DNA of 64,000 nt, taken from assembly GCA_951812575.1 (NCBI GenBank), contig OX638322.1, positions 1,301,925-1,365,924 of the forward strand, written 5' to 3'. Shown piece after piece: positions 1 through 7,844 of this stretch. The notes beneath the pieces were generated by a model that searched no databases, was not told the origin of the DNA, and worked only from the letters and a program-made list of their open reading frames with translations. The position numbers and the translations under genes were made by a program. Origin of the DNA: Candidatus Binatia bacterium. Lineage in GTDB: Bacteria > Desulfobacterota > Binatia > Bin18. Position 1 is the stretch's first letter, and each line of letters begins with the position of its first letter.

Positions 1-61
1 GAGACGGGAGGCCGAGCATCACGAGGGCGCTCAGACACAAGAGAAAGGAGCGGACGTTCAT
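1..61 (-). CDS. urtB: Probable UrtB N-terminus (urea ABC transporter permease), cut by window edge
   Basis: An ATG at 61 on the minus strand opens a frame that runs off the window: it begins MNVRSFLLCLSALVMLG, a typical hydrophobic signal sequence. It lies 80 bp downstream of urtA on the same strand. In urea transporter operons the order is urtA-urtB-C-D-E, and many UrtB proteins start with such a leader. Only about 20 residues are visible, so the name rests on position rather than on homology. Confidence 0.5.
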   Translation of the reverse strand, partial: MNVRSFLLCLSALVMLGLPS

Positions 62-141
62 ACTGTTTCAGCCACGGAACGAAACCGGAGAAGGCGTTCC
101 CCGGCTTCGTTCCGGCTATCGATGCGTCAAGGGTAGAGTCC

Positions 142-1476
142 CTAGTTTTTGAACTTGGGCTCGGTGCAATTACCACACACCCAGGGATAGGTCCAGTCGG
201 CGACCTTTTTGGCGCTATCCGGGATAAACGGACTCCAGGCCTGGGCGCGAACGGGTCCTTCGGTGTTCCAGACGATGTCGAACTGGCCGTCTTCGCGAAC
301 TTCAGCAATCAGGACCGGCTTGTGCAGGTGATGGTTCTTGGCATCCATGCTGATGTCAAAACCGGAGGGTGAACGCACCACCTGATTACCGACGGCTTGG
401 CGCACGGCATCGACGTCGGTCGTTTGGGCTTGCTCAACAGCCTGGGCCCACATCCGGATACCAATATAGGTGGCTTCCATCGGGTCGTTGGTCACTCGCT
501 TATCGCCGCCAGGCAACTGATGTTTTTTCACATAGGCATTCCACTTGGCCACAAAGTCTTTGTTCTCGGGGGTCTCGACTGACATAAAATAATTCCACGC
601 CGCCAGATGACCGACGAGCGGGGCGGTATCGATACCGCGCAGTTCTTCCTCGCCGACCGAGAAGGCGACAACGGGAATGTCTTCAGCCTTCAGCCCCTGG
701 TTGGCCAGCTCTTTGTAGAACGGCACGTTCGAGTCCCCGTTAATCGTCGAAACAACCGCAGTCGGTTTGCCGACGGCGAATTTCTTGATGTCGGCCACGA
801 TGGTCTGATAGTCGCTATGCCCGAATGGCGTATAGAGCTCCATGACATCGGCTTTGGCCACCCCTTTGGATTCCAGAAAATAATTGAGAATCTTATTCGT
901 GGTCCGGGGATAGACATAGTCCGTGCCCAGCAACACGAAGCGTTCCGCTCCACCGCCGTCCTCGCTCATCAGATACTCAACAGCTGGAATAGCCTGCTGG
1001 TTTGGCGCGGCACCAGTGTAGAACACATTGAAAGAAGACTCTTCGCCTTCGTACTGGACTGGATAGAACAGCAAGCCGTTCAGCTCTTCGAAGACGGGGA
1101 GGACCGATTTGCGGGACACCGAGGTCCAGCAGCCGAAGACAACCGCGACTTTTTCCTGTTGGATCAACTCGCGGGCTTTTTCGGCAAAGAGCGGCCAGTC
1201 AGAAGCCGGGTCAACCACAACCGGCTCGACCGGGCGGCCCAAAAGCCCACCGGCCTCGTTAATTTCTTCAATCGCCATCAAGGCCACATCCTTCAGCGAC
1301 GTTTCACTAATCGCCATCGTCCCGCTCAGCGAGTGCAGGATGCCAACTTTAATGGGGTCGGCCGCCTGGGCGGCCGGTAACCAGGTGAATAATCCGGCCA
1401 GCAGGCCGACCGGAAGCATCAGGCGGGCGGCCACGAGCCGCGCGCGGCGGGGAACACAGGTCAATAAGGTCATCAT
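142..1476 (-). CDS. urtA: Urea ABC transporter substrate-binding protein UrtA
   Basis: Periplasmic binding protein of the urea/short-chain amide ABC transporter (444 residues). An N-terminal signal peptide ends near PAAQA-ADPIKVG. The mature part starts with the family hallmark KVGILHSLSGTMAISE, followed by AVVFGCWTSVSRKSVLPVFEE, LLFYPVQYEG and the C-terminal paired-cysteine tail WVCGNCTEPKF, all typical of UrtA rather than of branched-chain amino acid binders. The start at 1476 is chosen because GGAG lies 7 bp upstream of the ATG-ATG pair; an ATG at 1497 lies before that Shine-Dalgarno. It sits between a porin gene (upstream, 36 bp away) and the probable urtB, so the three probably form one operon running left. 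Such operons are usually induced by nitrogen limitation. Confidence 0.95.
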   Translation of the reverse strand: MMTLLTCVPRRARLVAARLMLPVGLLAGLFTWLPAAQAADPIKVGILHSLSGTMAISETSLKDVALMAIEEINEAGGLLGRPVEPVVVDPASDWPLFAEKARELIQQEKVAVVFGCWTSVSRKSVLPVFEELNGLLFYPVQYEGEESSFNVFYTGAAPNQQAIPAVEYLMSEDGGGAERFVLLGTDYVYPRTTNKILNYFLESKGVAKADVMELYTPFGHSDYQTIVADIKKFAVGKPTAVVSTINGDSNVPFYKELANQGLKAEDIPVVAFSVGEEELRGIDTAPLVGHLAAWNYFMSVETPENKDFVAKWNAYVKKHQLPGGDKRVTNDPMEATYIGIRMWAQAVEQAQTTDVDAVRQAVGNQVVRSPSGFDISMDAKNHHLHKPVLIAEVREDGQFDIVWNTEGPVRAQAWSPFIPDSAKKVADWTYPWVCGNCTEPKFKN

Positions 1477-1512
1477 TCGACTTCTCCTTTTCGTCATGCG
1501 GTTGCTGTATCG

Positions 1513-2808
1513 TTAGAACAGAATCTGGGTTTGTACCCGGACTTGGTCGGCGCTCGTGGCCCGACCGAGAAACGGGTCGCCGTCCAGATAGCTGTAGTCC
1601 ATCTGAAGCTTCACGTTATGGCCGTACAGATAATAGTTGAGACCGGCCGTGTACTCCCGGACGTCACCGGCCGTTCGGACATAGTTGGCAAACTGGAAGT
1701 CCACCCCGGAGACGCGCGCGGCCAACTCCAGCTTGTCGGTCAGGTAATAGCCGAGCTGTCCGTAATAACCCCAGTCGTGGCCGACCTCGTTCAGGTGCTC
1801 ATAATTGTTGCGCCGAAAATAGCCTGCGGCTTGGGCGGTAAAGCCCAGGTAGCGAAACCCGCCGTCCACGGTGACATTGGTCGTGCGGTCACCGCGTCTG
1901 ACGTTCTGAAAGCCGGAAGGGTCGTCCACCGGATTGAAGGCCGCGGCAACCCCGATAGATAGCTGCGGAGACAGAGCCGGAGTCGGCGAGCTTTCCAGAT
2001 AACCGTAGGCGTCCAGCAGGTCGTATTCCAGGCGGCCTTGCCAGGCGACTTCGCCCCCGGCGTTCTGCTGTCCGCCGGCGTCCAGAGCCCGGATACTGTT
2101 GGTCACCACGCCGTGGTAGGACAGCTTGCCGACCTTGCCGCTGATGTTGGCACCGACCGCGCGCTGCAGGTTGAACGCATAGTCCGCCACGGACAGGTCG
2201 GGGAACAGCAGATTACCCGGATGGGTGTAGAACTGACGACTATAGGGCAGAATGAAACGACCGGCCTGCACGGTCAGGTACTGAGAGTGGCTGTACTGCA
2301 TCCACCAGTCGAGCATGGAGGTGGTGTTACTGTTGCCGAACGTCGTGGCCTCGTACTGGAAGAAATATTTTACTTTGGGATCAAAGATATTCCCGGAGAA
2401 TGCCAGGCGTGCCAGGGCAACGTCGAAGTTGTTGCGGCTTTTTCCTTCGTTCGGCGCAGTCAAGGTATATCTGGCCTGAAGGAAACCGTTGAGGTTGATC
2501 GAGTAGCGCCCATCCTTGCTGCGGAGAAAAAACCCATTGTCATACACATCTTCCGCGGCGAGGCCCTTCTTGCGGGTTCCGGCCTTGTAACCAAAATCGA
2601 TCCCTTGCTCGGCACGCTCCTTTTCCTTTGTTTCGAGTTCCATCATGCGGCTCTCAAGAGCCTGCATGACCTTGTGCTGCGCAGCGAGTTGTTGGCGTAA
2701 CTCGCTGAGCTCGTCTGCCAGCACCGGAGTCGTCATCAGGGTGCTGATAACAATGCCTGCAATCAGACGGGCCCGTGCGACGAAGCCGCGTCTTCCTTTT
2801 CTTCCCAT
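1513..2808 (-). CDS. Outer-membrane porin, OprO/OprP (Porin_O_P) type
   Basis: A 431-residue predicted outer-membrane beta-barrel. Order of parts: signal peptide (about residues 1-31, ending TTPVLA), a short coiled coil (ELRQQLAAQHKVMQALESRMMELE), then a barrel rich in alternating aromatic strands starting NGFFLRSKDGRYSINLNGFLQARYT and ending with a typical C-terminal strand ADQVRVQTQILF (terminal Phe). This is the layout of phosphate/anion-selective OprO/OprP-like porins. It precedes urtA on the same strand, so it may be the outer-membrane entry for urea or short amides; that role is inferred from context. The gene is divergent from ureB across a 381-bp A+T-rich spacer. Confidence 0.85.
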   Translation of the reverse strand: MGRKGRRGFVARARLIAGIVISTLMTTPVLADELSELRQQLAAQHKVMQALESRMMELETKEKERAEQGIDFGYKAGTRKKGLAAEDVYDNGFFLRSKDGRYSINLNGFLQARYTLTAPNEGKSRNNFDVALARLAFSGNIFDPKVKYFFQYEATTFGNSNTTSMLDWWMQYSHSQYLTVQAGRFILPYSRQFYTHPGNLLFPDLSVADYAFNLQRAVGANISGKVGKLSYHGVVTNSIRALDAGGQQNAGGEVAWQGRLEYDLLDAYGYLESSPTPALSPQLSIGVAAAFNPVDDPSGFQNVRRGDRTTNVTVDGGFRYLGFTAQAAGYFRRNNYEHLNEVGHDWGYYGQLGYYLTDKLELAARVSGVDFQFANYVRTAGDVREYTAGLNYYLYGHNVKLQMDYSYLDGDPFLGRATSADQVRVQTQILF

Positions 2809-3189
2809 ATTCTTGTGTACTCCTTCCTTTCGACTACAAGCGATTCAGACAAAGTCGAGGAGAGAAGCAAGATAGAGGCCAGACTTTGGCAGACTATGAA
2901 AAGATGGGATATATTTAGACTCGATACATTGGAGAAAAGACAATGTTACGGGCGGTTTTCATTTTTATTACAGGAGAGCACAATTTTCCTTTTCAACCTG
3001 TTCAAGAATCAACACTTTGCCCTATTATTATACAAAGTGTTGATTTTCGGGCTCATAAATTTAGCATATTTTTCGCCAAACTTGAGCAAACTGGCGGACT
3101 CCCTCGCTTGTACCTCGGCAAGATTATTGCTCTAAGAACACATATATGACAGACAGAAGTGAGAGCCACGAAAGACAAGAGAGGTATTC
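2809..3189. promoter_or_regulatory. Divergent promoter region between the porin/urt and ure operons
   Basis: This 381-bp spacer is clearly A+T-richer than its neighbours and must contain the promoters of both divergent operons. The most obvious structure is a perfect 13-bp inverted repeat (arms 3007-3019 and 3033-3045, left arm AATCAACACTTTG, 13-nt loop). It could be an operator for a regulator of both operons or an RNA hairpin. I see no convincing sigma-54 (GG-N10-GC) element. A GGAGAAAAG-like purine run precedes the porin, and AGAGAGG lies before ureB. Confidence 0.45.
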
Positions 3190-3603
3190 ATGCCGGACGA
3201 AAAAACGGCTTCTACGCTGATTCCTGGGGAAATACTTCCGGCTGAAGGCACAGTCGTCTTGAATGCCGGGCGACCCGTGCGGTCTGTCACGGTGCTCAAC
3301 ACCGGAGACCGACCTATTCAGGTGGGTTCGCATTATCACTTCTTCGAGGCCAATCGCGCGTTGCGTTTTCCTCGGGCCACGACTTTTGGTCTTCGGCTTG
3401 ATATTCCAGCCGGTACCGCCGTTCGTTTTGAGCCGGGAGAAGAGAAGGTCGTACAACTGGTCCCATTCGGCGGGCAACGGACGGTCTTCGGCTTGAACGG
3501 TTTGACTGAGGGGAATACAGAAGATGCAAGCGTTCGACAGCAGGCGCTCCTCAGAGCGGCAGAGCAGGGCTTCCTCTCTTTAGACGAAGATGAGGCTGTA
3601 TGA
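3190..3603 (+). CDS. ureB: Urease subunit beta
   Basis: 137 residues; non-catalytic beta subunit of nickel urease. Diagnostic motifs are [17 protein letters not shown] near the start, the near-invariant [19 protein letters not shown] around residues 44-62, and [21 protein letters not shown]. The C-terminus has an acidic tail. It overlaps ureG by 4 bp (ATGA), so translation is coupled. The usual partners ureA (gamma) and ureC (alpha, which holds the nickel centre) are not on either side: upstream is the divergent porin, downstream the accessory genes. There is no gamma-domain fusion in this protein. Confidence 0.95.
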   Translation: MPDEKTASTLIPGEILPAEGTVVLNAGRPVRSVTVLNTGDRPIQVGSHYHFFEANRALRFPRATTFGLRLDIPAGTAVRFEPGEEKVVQLVPFGGQRTVFGLNGLTEGNTEDASVRQQALLRAAEQGFLSLDEDEAV

Positions 3604-4217
3604 CAGGATATGCTGAAGTTCCCCGTCTCGGTATCGGTGGACCAGTCGGCTCGGGAAAGACCGCACTGATTGAACATGTGGTGCCGTATCTTCAGCGCCA
3701 GGGGCGGCAGGTCGCGGTCATTACCAATGATATTCTGACCCAGGAGGACGCCCAACGCTTGCGGAATCGTGGCTTCCTCTCCCCGGACCGCATTGTCGGC
3801 GTTGAGACCGGCGCCTGCCCACACACGGTTATTCGCGAAGACCCGACCATGAACCTGGAAGCGGTCCGTCAGTTGGAGGAGCAGTTTCCAGCCCTGGACC
3901 TCATTATCTTGGAAAGTGGTGGGGACAATCTGGCGTCAACGTATTCTCCGGAACTCGCCGACGCCTTTGTTTTCGTCATTGACGTGGCCGGGGGCGACGA
4001 CATTCCACGCAAGCGGGGGCTGGGTGTGACCCGCTCAGACCTGCTGGTCATCAACAAGGTCGATCTTGCCCCCTATGTTGGCGCAAATCTTGAGGCGATG
4101 ACCCAGGATGCCCACCACGCCCGTGGTCCGCGGCCCGTTCTGCTCACCAACTGTAAAACTGGGCTGGGGATTCAAGACGTGGGCGAGTGGATTGAACGCG
4201 AGTTACTCTTTGTCTAG
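3600..4217 (+). CDS. ureG: Urease accessory GTPase UreG
   Basis: 205 residues; the GTPase that supplies energy and nickel during urease activation in the UreD-UreF-UreG complex. P-loop [15 protein letters not shown] near residue 14; nickel-binding CPH motif in [16 protein letters not shown]; Walker B region [16 protein letters not shown]; and the G4 specificity motif [12 protein letters not shown]. It starts inside the stop of ureB. The full length matches the family. Its place directly after ureB is unusual because ureC, E and F normally lie between them. Confidence 0.96.
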   Translation: MTGYAEVPRLGIGGPVGSGKTALIEHVVPYLQRQGRQVAVITNDILTQEDAQRLRNRGFLSPDRIVGVETGACPHTVIREDPTMNLEAVRQLEEQFPALDLIILESGGDNLASTYSPELADAFVFVIDVAGGDDIPRKRGLGVTRSDLLVINKVDLAPYVGANLEAMTQDAHHARGPRPVLLTNCKTGLGIQDVGEWIERELLFV

Positions 4218-4230
4218 CCTCCTCCCCCCC

Positions 4231-5184
4231 ATGCCAGTATCCGGGCATGAAGCCTCCCGACCGGACTGCTCTCTTGATGCCGCTTTCTGGCCGCAATCGT
4301 TTCAGCCCTATCTGTCTGATGCGCTCGATCAACGTCCGGCTGGTTCAGCCGGAAAGTCGGGCACCTGTACGCTGACCTTTGCCGCCGCAGGATCAGGCAA
4401 GACCCGTCTTCAGCGTTCGCTGGTTTCCCATCCTTTCCATCTGACCCGGCCCTGGTATTTGGACCCGGCCTTGCCCGGTATGGCGGTGGTGTACGTCCAA
4501 ACACCCGCGGGTGGACTGATTCAGGGCGATCGGGCAACTCTCCAGTTCAATCTGGGCGACATGGCTCAAGTTCATATTACCAATCAGGCCGCGGAGAAGA
4601 TCCACTCCATGACGGCCAACTGTGCACTGCAAAGCGTGTCGTTTGTTTTGGGTGCGGGAGCCTATGCGGAGTACTGTCCCGAACCCGTTATTCTCTTTCC
4701 CCGCGCACGTTTTGGCCAGCATCTGCGCGTCCAACTCGGCCGGAAGGCAACCTTTTTCTTTTCCGAAATCTTTCTCATCCGGGGGGATGTGACCCTGGAG
4801 CCGTTTGAAGCACTCTCGACCGGCCTGACGGTCACTGACGCGGCCGGTGCCCTCCGCATGCGAGAACACAGTGTCGTCCTGCCACTCCAGCAGCACCTCA
4901 CCGGCCCTGGCGTCCTGAATCGCTATCACGTCTGGGGCCAGGCCGTCCTCGTTGGCCGAGCGGTGACCGAGAGCTGGGCACGAGAAATCCAGGGGGAGAT
5001 CCAGGAGGAATCACTCCCCGACACCGTTCTCGTGGCCGGGACAACCGTCCTCCCAGGGGAATATGGGGTCTGCGTGAAAGTCGCAGGGACACAGGTTCCA
5101 GCGGTTCGGCGGGTATTACGCCGCGCCTGGCACGGGCTGCGGTTACGCCACCTGGGTGTTCCCGCACCGGACCTGCCAAAATAA
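4231..5184 (+). CDS. ureD: Urease accessory protein UreD (UreH)
   Basis: 317 residues; scaffold protein that binds apo-urease and recruits UreF and UreG. Recognisable features: GSGKTRLQRSLVSHPFHLTRPW, then YVQTPAGGLIQGDRATLQFNLGDMAQVHITNQAAEKIHSM (the UreD core) and EYCPEPVILFPRARF. ATG 4231 is taken as start; a TTG at 4210 would overlap the ureG stop and has a similar weak upstream region. The C-terminal part (VAGTTVLPGEYGVCVKVAG) is also typical. It follows ureG by 13 bp and precedes ureE by 20 bp. Confidence 0.9.
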   Translation: MPVSGHEASRPDCSLDAAFWPQSFQPYLSDALDQRPAGSAGKSGTCTLTFAAAGSGKTRLQRSLVSHPFHLTRPWYLDPALPGMAVVYVQTPAGGLIQGDRATLQFNLGDMAQVHITNQAAEKIHSMTANCALQSVSFVLGAGAYAEYCPEPVILFPRARFGQHLRVQLGRKATFFFSEIFLIRGDVTLEPFEALSTGLTVTDAAGALRMREHSVVLPLQQHLTGPGVLNRYHVWGQAVLVGRAVTESWAREIQGEIQEESLPDTVLVAGTTVLPGEYGVCVKVAGTQVPAVRRVLRRAWHGLRLRHLGVPAPDLPK

Positions 5185-5204
5185 AGAGGAAAGGGAGGCC
5201 GCGC

Positions 5205-5729
5205 ATGCTGCGCATCAGTCGTCGTCTCGGGAATATCCACCATGATTCGGACCTGGCCGCTCAGGTCACGCAGTGGGAGCAGGCGCACCAACTGGAGGAA
5301 GTGACCCTGAACGAACGGGAGGCGCAGAAGAGTCGGCTTCGCCTACAGACCTCGACCGGTCAGGAACTGGGACTCGTCCTTCCTCGTGGGACGGAAATCG
5401 CGGATGGGGACATCTTTGCCTTCACCGATAGGGAAGGGAGCCTGTTAGTCCACCTCGCTCTTCAAGAGGTCATGGTGCTGACGCTTCGCCCTGGACTGCC
5501 CCCGAGCGAGCAGCACCACTGGCTGGTGCGCCTGGGTCATGTGCTGGGCAACCAGCACTGGCCAATCGCGAGTGCCGACGATGCGGTCCTTGTGCCTGTC
5601 ACACTCGACCGAGCGGTGATGGAAACCGTCCTGCGTACCCATCACCTCCTGGATCAATTTACGGTTCGGTATGAGCGGCGTTCCTGGCCAAAAGCAGTCC
5701 AAAGCACATGGACGACACCGCATTCATAG
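5205..5729 (+). CDS. ureE: Urease accessory nickel metallochaperone UreE
   Basis: 174 residues. The peptide-binding N-domain contains RLRLQTSTGQELGLVLPRGTE, and the nickel-binding C-domain contains LGHVLGNQHWP, matching the conserved H-x3-GN-x-H signature around the dimer-interface histidine. The C-terminus lacks the histidine-rich tail found in Klebsiella UreE, so it is the short-tail type. RBS AAGGGAGG precedes the ATG. It overlaps ureF by 22 bp. Confidence 0.9.
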   Translation: MLRISRRLGNIHHDSDLAAQVTQWEQAHQLEEVTLNEREAQKSRLRLQTSTGQELGLVLPRGTEIADGDIFAFTDREGSLLVHLALQEVMVLTLRPGLPPSEQHHWLVRLGHVLGNQHWPIASADDAVLVPVTLDRAVMETVLRTHHLLDQFTVRYERRSWPKAVQSTWTTPHS

Positions 5730-6391
5730 CCGCCCTACAGTTGACCGACTCCTTCTTTCCCTCCGGCGCGGTCAGCCTGTCTCACGGCCTGGAAACCTTT
5801 CTCAGTGACCAGTCCGCGGAGATCGACCTGTCTCAACTCCTGTACGATTATCTCGAAAGAAAAATTGCTCCGTGCGACCTGGTTGCCTATGCGCACGCCT
5901 ATCGGGCCACGGTAGGGGGAGACGCCGAGCGCCTGCACCGGATCGATCACTATCTGAACGTCTCGCTCCTGCCCCAGGAACTGCGGCAGGGATCGGTCCG
6001 TTCGGGACGGGGAACTCTGGAAACACTGCGGCGCTCGGTCGAGGAGCCGCTCTTCCAGACCTTTGTGGCCGGCGTTGACGCGGGCAGGAGCGGCGGCCAT
6101 CTGCCCGTTTGCCTGGCTCTCCTCCACTCCATATGGCGGATCCCCGAACGCCGAGGCGGTTGTATGCTGCTATACACCTTTATGGTGAATTTTCTCGGCG
6201 CCGCCATCCGTTTGGGCCGCCTGGGCCACCGGCAGGCTCAGGGGCTGCTCATTCACTTCCGGCCGTTGGTGGGACCGCTGGTGGAGCAGGCGCTGGACAA
6301 ACCACTCGAAGAAATTGGAAGTTTTGCACCGCTCGCCGATATCAGAGCCATGCAGCACGCCCATCTGTCTGTCCGACTCTTTAGTAGCTAG
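5708..6391 (+). CDS. ureF: Urease accessory protein UreF
   Basis: 227 residues, all-helical. UreF hallmarks are LQLTDSFFPSGAVSLSHGLETF at the N-terminus, and GGHLPVCLALLHSIWRIPE followed by MVNFLGAAIRLGRLGHRQAQGLL later on. UreF bridges UreD and UreG in the activation complex. It is the last gene of the ure run; the next features are palindromic repeat copy A and a tRNA gene. No further urease gene follows. Confidence 0.92.
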   Translation: MDDTAFIAALQLTDSFFPSGAVSLSHGLETFLSDQSAEIDLSQLLYDYLERKIAPCDLVAYAHAYRATVGGDAERLHRIDHYLNVSLLPQELRQGSVRSGRGTLETLRRSVEEPLFQTFVAGVDAGRSGGHLPVCLALLHSIWRIPERRGGCMLLYTFMVNFLGAAIRLGRLGHRQAQGLLIHFRPLVGPLVEQALDKPLEEIGSFAPLADIRAMQHAHLSVRLFSS

Positions 6392-6454
6392 TGCCTGTTC
6401 AGAGGCTTGTCTGGAGGCCGGACTATGGGGTAGTATCTCCCCGTATTTTTTCAT

Positions 6455-6505
6455 AAAGAGGGAACATGTCTTTCAATAGTCTGGAGTTGGACACGTTTCC
6501 TCTTT
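6455..6505 (+). repeat. Palindromic repeat copy A
   Basis: One of eight copies of a palindrome with consensus arms AAAGAGTAAACGTGTCC and GGACACGTTTACTCTTT. This copy reads AAAGAGGGAACATGTC at the left and GGACACGTTTCCTCTTT at the right. It ends on the base just before the tRNA-Arg gene, so the hairpin lies directly against the tRNA 5' end. It could act as a terminator for the ure operon or as part of the tRNA leader. Confidence 0.85.
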
Positions 6506-6579
6506 GCCCCCGTAGCTCAGGAGGATAGAGCACCGGATTCCTAATCCGGGTGTCGTGCGTTCGAATCGCGCCGGGGGCA
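6506..6579 (+). tRNA. tRNA-Arg (anticodon CCU)
   Basis: A full cloverleaf can be drawn: acceptor GCCCCCG pairs with CGGGGGC; D arm GCTC...GAGC; anticodon stem CCGGA/TCCGG around loop TTCCTAA (anticodon CCT at 6540-6542, reading AGG codons); T arm GTGCG/CGCGC with loop TTCGAAT. Discriminator base A at 6579; the CCA end is not encoded (next base G). A short T-run follows. The upstream edge touches palindromic repeat copy A. Confidence 0.97.
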
Positions 6580-6613
6580 GTTTTCCTCTCACGACGAGAT
6601 ATGTGGACTACAG

Positions 6614-7780
6614 ATGATGCGTGAAAGTCGGCGGATGCGGGAGGTTCAGACACCGATCATTCCGGTGATTGCTGAACTCATCCGCGCCCACCCCGGTACG
6701 GTTTCTCTGGGCCAAGGGGTAGCCTACTACGGCCCGCCGCCTGAGGCACTGGAGGCGGTCCAGCAGTTTCAGGCCGATCCGGCCAACCATAAATACACCC
6801 TCGTCCAAGGTATTGACCCGCTCTTGGAGGTGATTCACCACAAGCTGTTGGAGGAGAACGGTATCGCGCTGACTGAGACGCAGCGTATCATCGTGACGGC
6901 CGGGGGCAATATGGCCTTCATGAATGCGCTGCTGGCGATCACCGACCCAGGCGACCAGATTATTTTGCAACTGCCGTATTACTTCAACCATGAGATGGCC
7001 ATCAGCATGGTCAATTGCGAGGCCGTGTGCGTACCGACTAATGAGCACTATCAGCTTCAACTCGATACGATCAGAAACGCGATTACCGATCACACGCGCG
7101 CCATTGTGACCGTGTCACCCAATAACCCCGCCGGTGTGGTGTATGCCGAATCGGACTTGCGGGCGGTCAATGCCCTCTGTCGGGAGGCCGGCCTGTATCA
7201 CATCAGCGACGAGGCCTATGAGTATTTCACCTACGATGGAGCCCGCCATTTCTCACCGGGGTCCATCTCGGACAGCAGCGAGTACACGATCTCGCTGTAC
7301 TCGCTGTCCAAAGCCTATGGGTTTGCGAGCTGGCGTATCGGCTGGATGGTCGCGCCGGACCACCTGTATACGGCGATCAAAAAAGCCCAGGATACGATCC
7401 TGATCTGTCCGCCGGTTGTCTCGCAGTACGCCGCGGTCGCGGCGATGCAGGTCGGTTCAGCCTACTGTCGGGAAAAACTCAAGGCGATGACCGCGACTCG
7501 TCACATCATACAGCAGGCCCTCAACGAGTTGGGTGAGTTGATCACCCTGCCGCGGTCTGATGGCGCATTCTACTTCCTGCTGCGGGTGCGCACCGATATG
7601 GATGCCATGACCTTGGCTGAACGCTTAATCCGAGAGCATCGCGTTGCGGTCATTCCCAGTACGGCCTTCGGTCTCACAACCGGCTGCTATCTGCGCCTCT
7701 CCTACGGCGCGCTGGACGAAGAGATAGCTGCCGAAGCGAGCCGGCGGCTGGTACACGGGCTGCGCTGCATTGTGCCGTAG
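6614..7780 (+). CDS. PLP-dependent aminotransferase, class I/II (fold type I)
   Basis: 388 residues. Domains follow the aspartate aminotransferase fold: N-terminal substrate loop SLGQGVAYYGPPP, IIVTAGGNMAFMNALLAI (phosphate-binding area), NNPAGVVYAE, DEAYEYFTYDG, and the PLP-lysine motif SLSKAYGFASWRIGW with Lys near residue 234. The C-terminal arginine motif for the substrate carboxylate is in CYLRLSYG. The exact amino donor cannot be read from sequence. An alternative start is the ATG at 6635 (MREVQTP). It begins 35 bp after the tRNA and is followed by an amidohydrolase on the same strand. Confidence 0.88.
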   Translation: MMRESRRMREVQTPIIPVIAELIRAHPGTVSLGQGVAYYGPPPEALEAVQQFQADPANHKYTLVQGIDPLLEVIHHKLLEENGIALTETQRIIVTAGGNMAFMNALLAITDPGDQIILQLPYYFNHEMAISMVNCEAVCVPTNEHYQLQLDTIRNAITDHTRAIVTVSPNNPAGVVYAESDLRAVNALCREAGLYHISDEAYEYFTYDGARHFSPGSISDSSEYTISLYSLSKAYGFASWRIGWMVAPDHLYTAIKKAQDTILICPPVVSQYAAVAAMQVGSAYCREKLKAMTATRHIIQQALNELGELITLPRSDGAFYFLLRVRTDMDAMTLAERLIREHRVAVIPSTAFGLTTGCYLRLSYGALDEEIAAEASRRLVHGLRCIVP

Positions 7781-7844
7781 TGGGCTGCCTGATACCGTTG
7801 CCGCGCTGTGTGATAACGAGAGATACCCAAGAGGACCAAGTACT

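Noticed and set aside
607..1380. Long plus-strand open frame opposite urtA
   Set aside because: It is antisense to a clear UrtA gene, with Arg/His-rich composition and no known motif.
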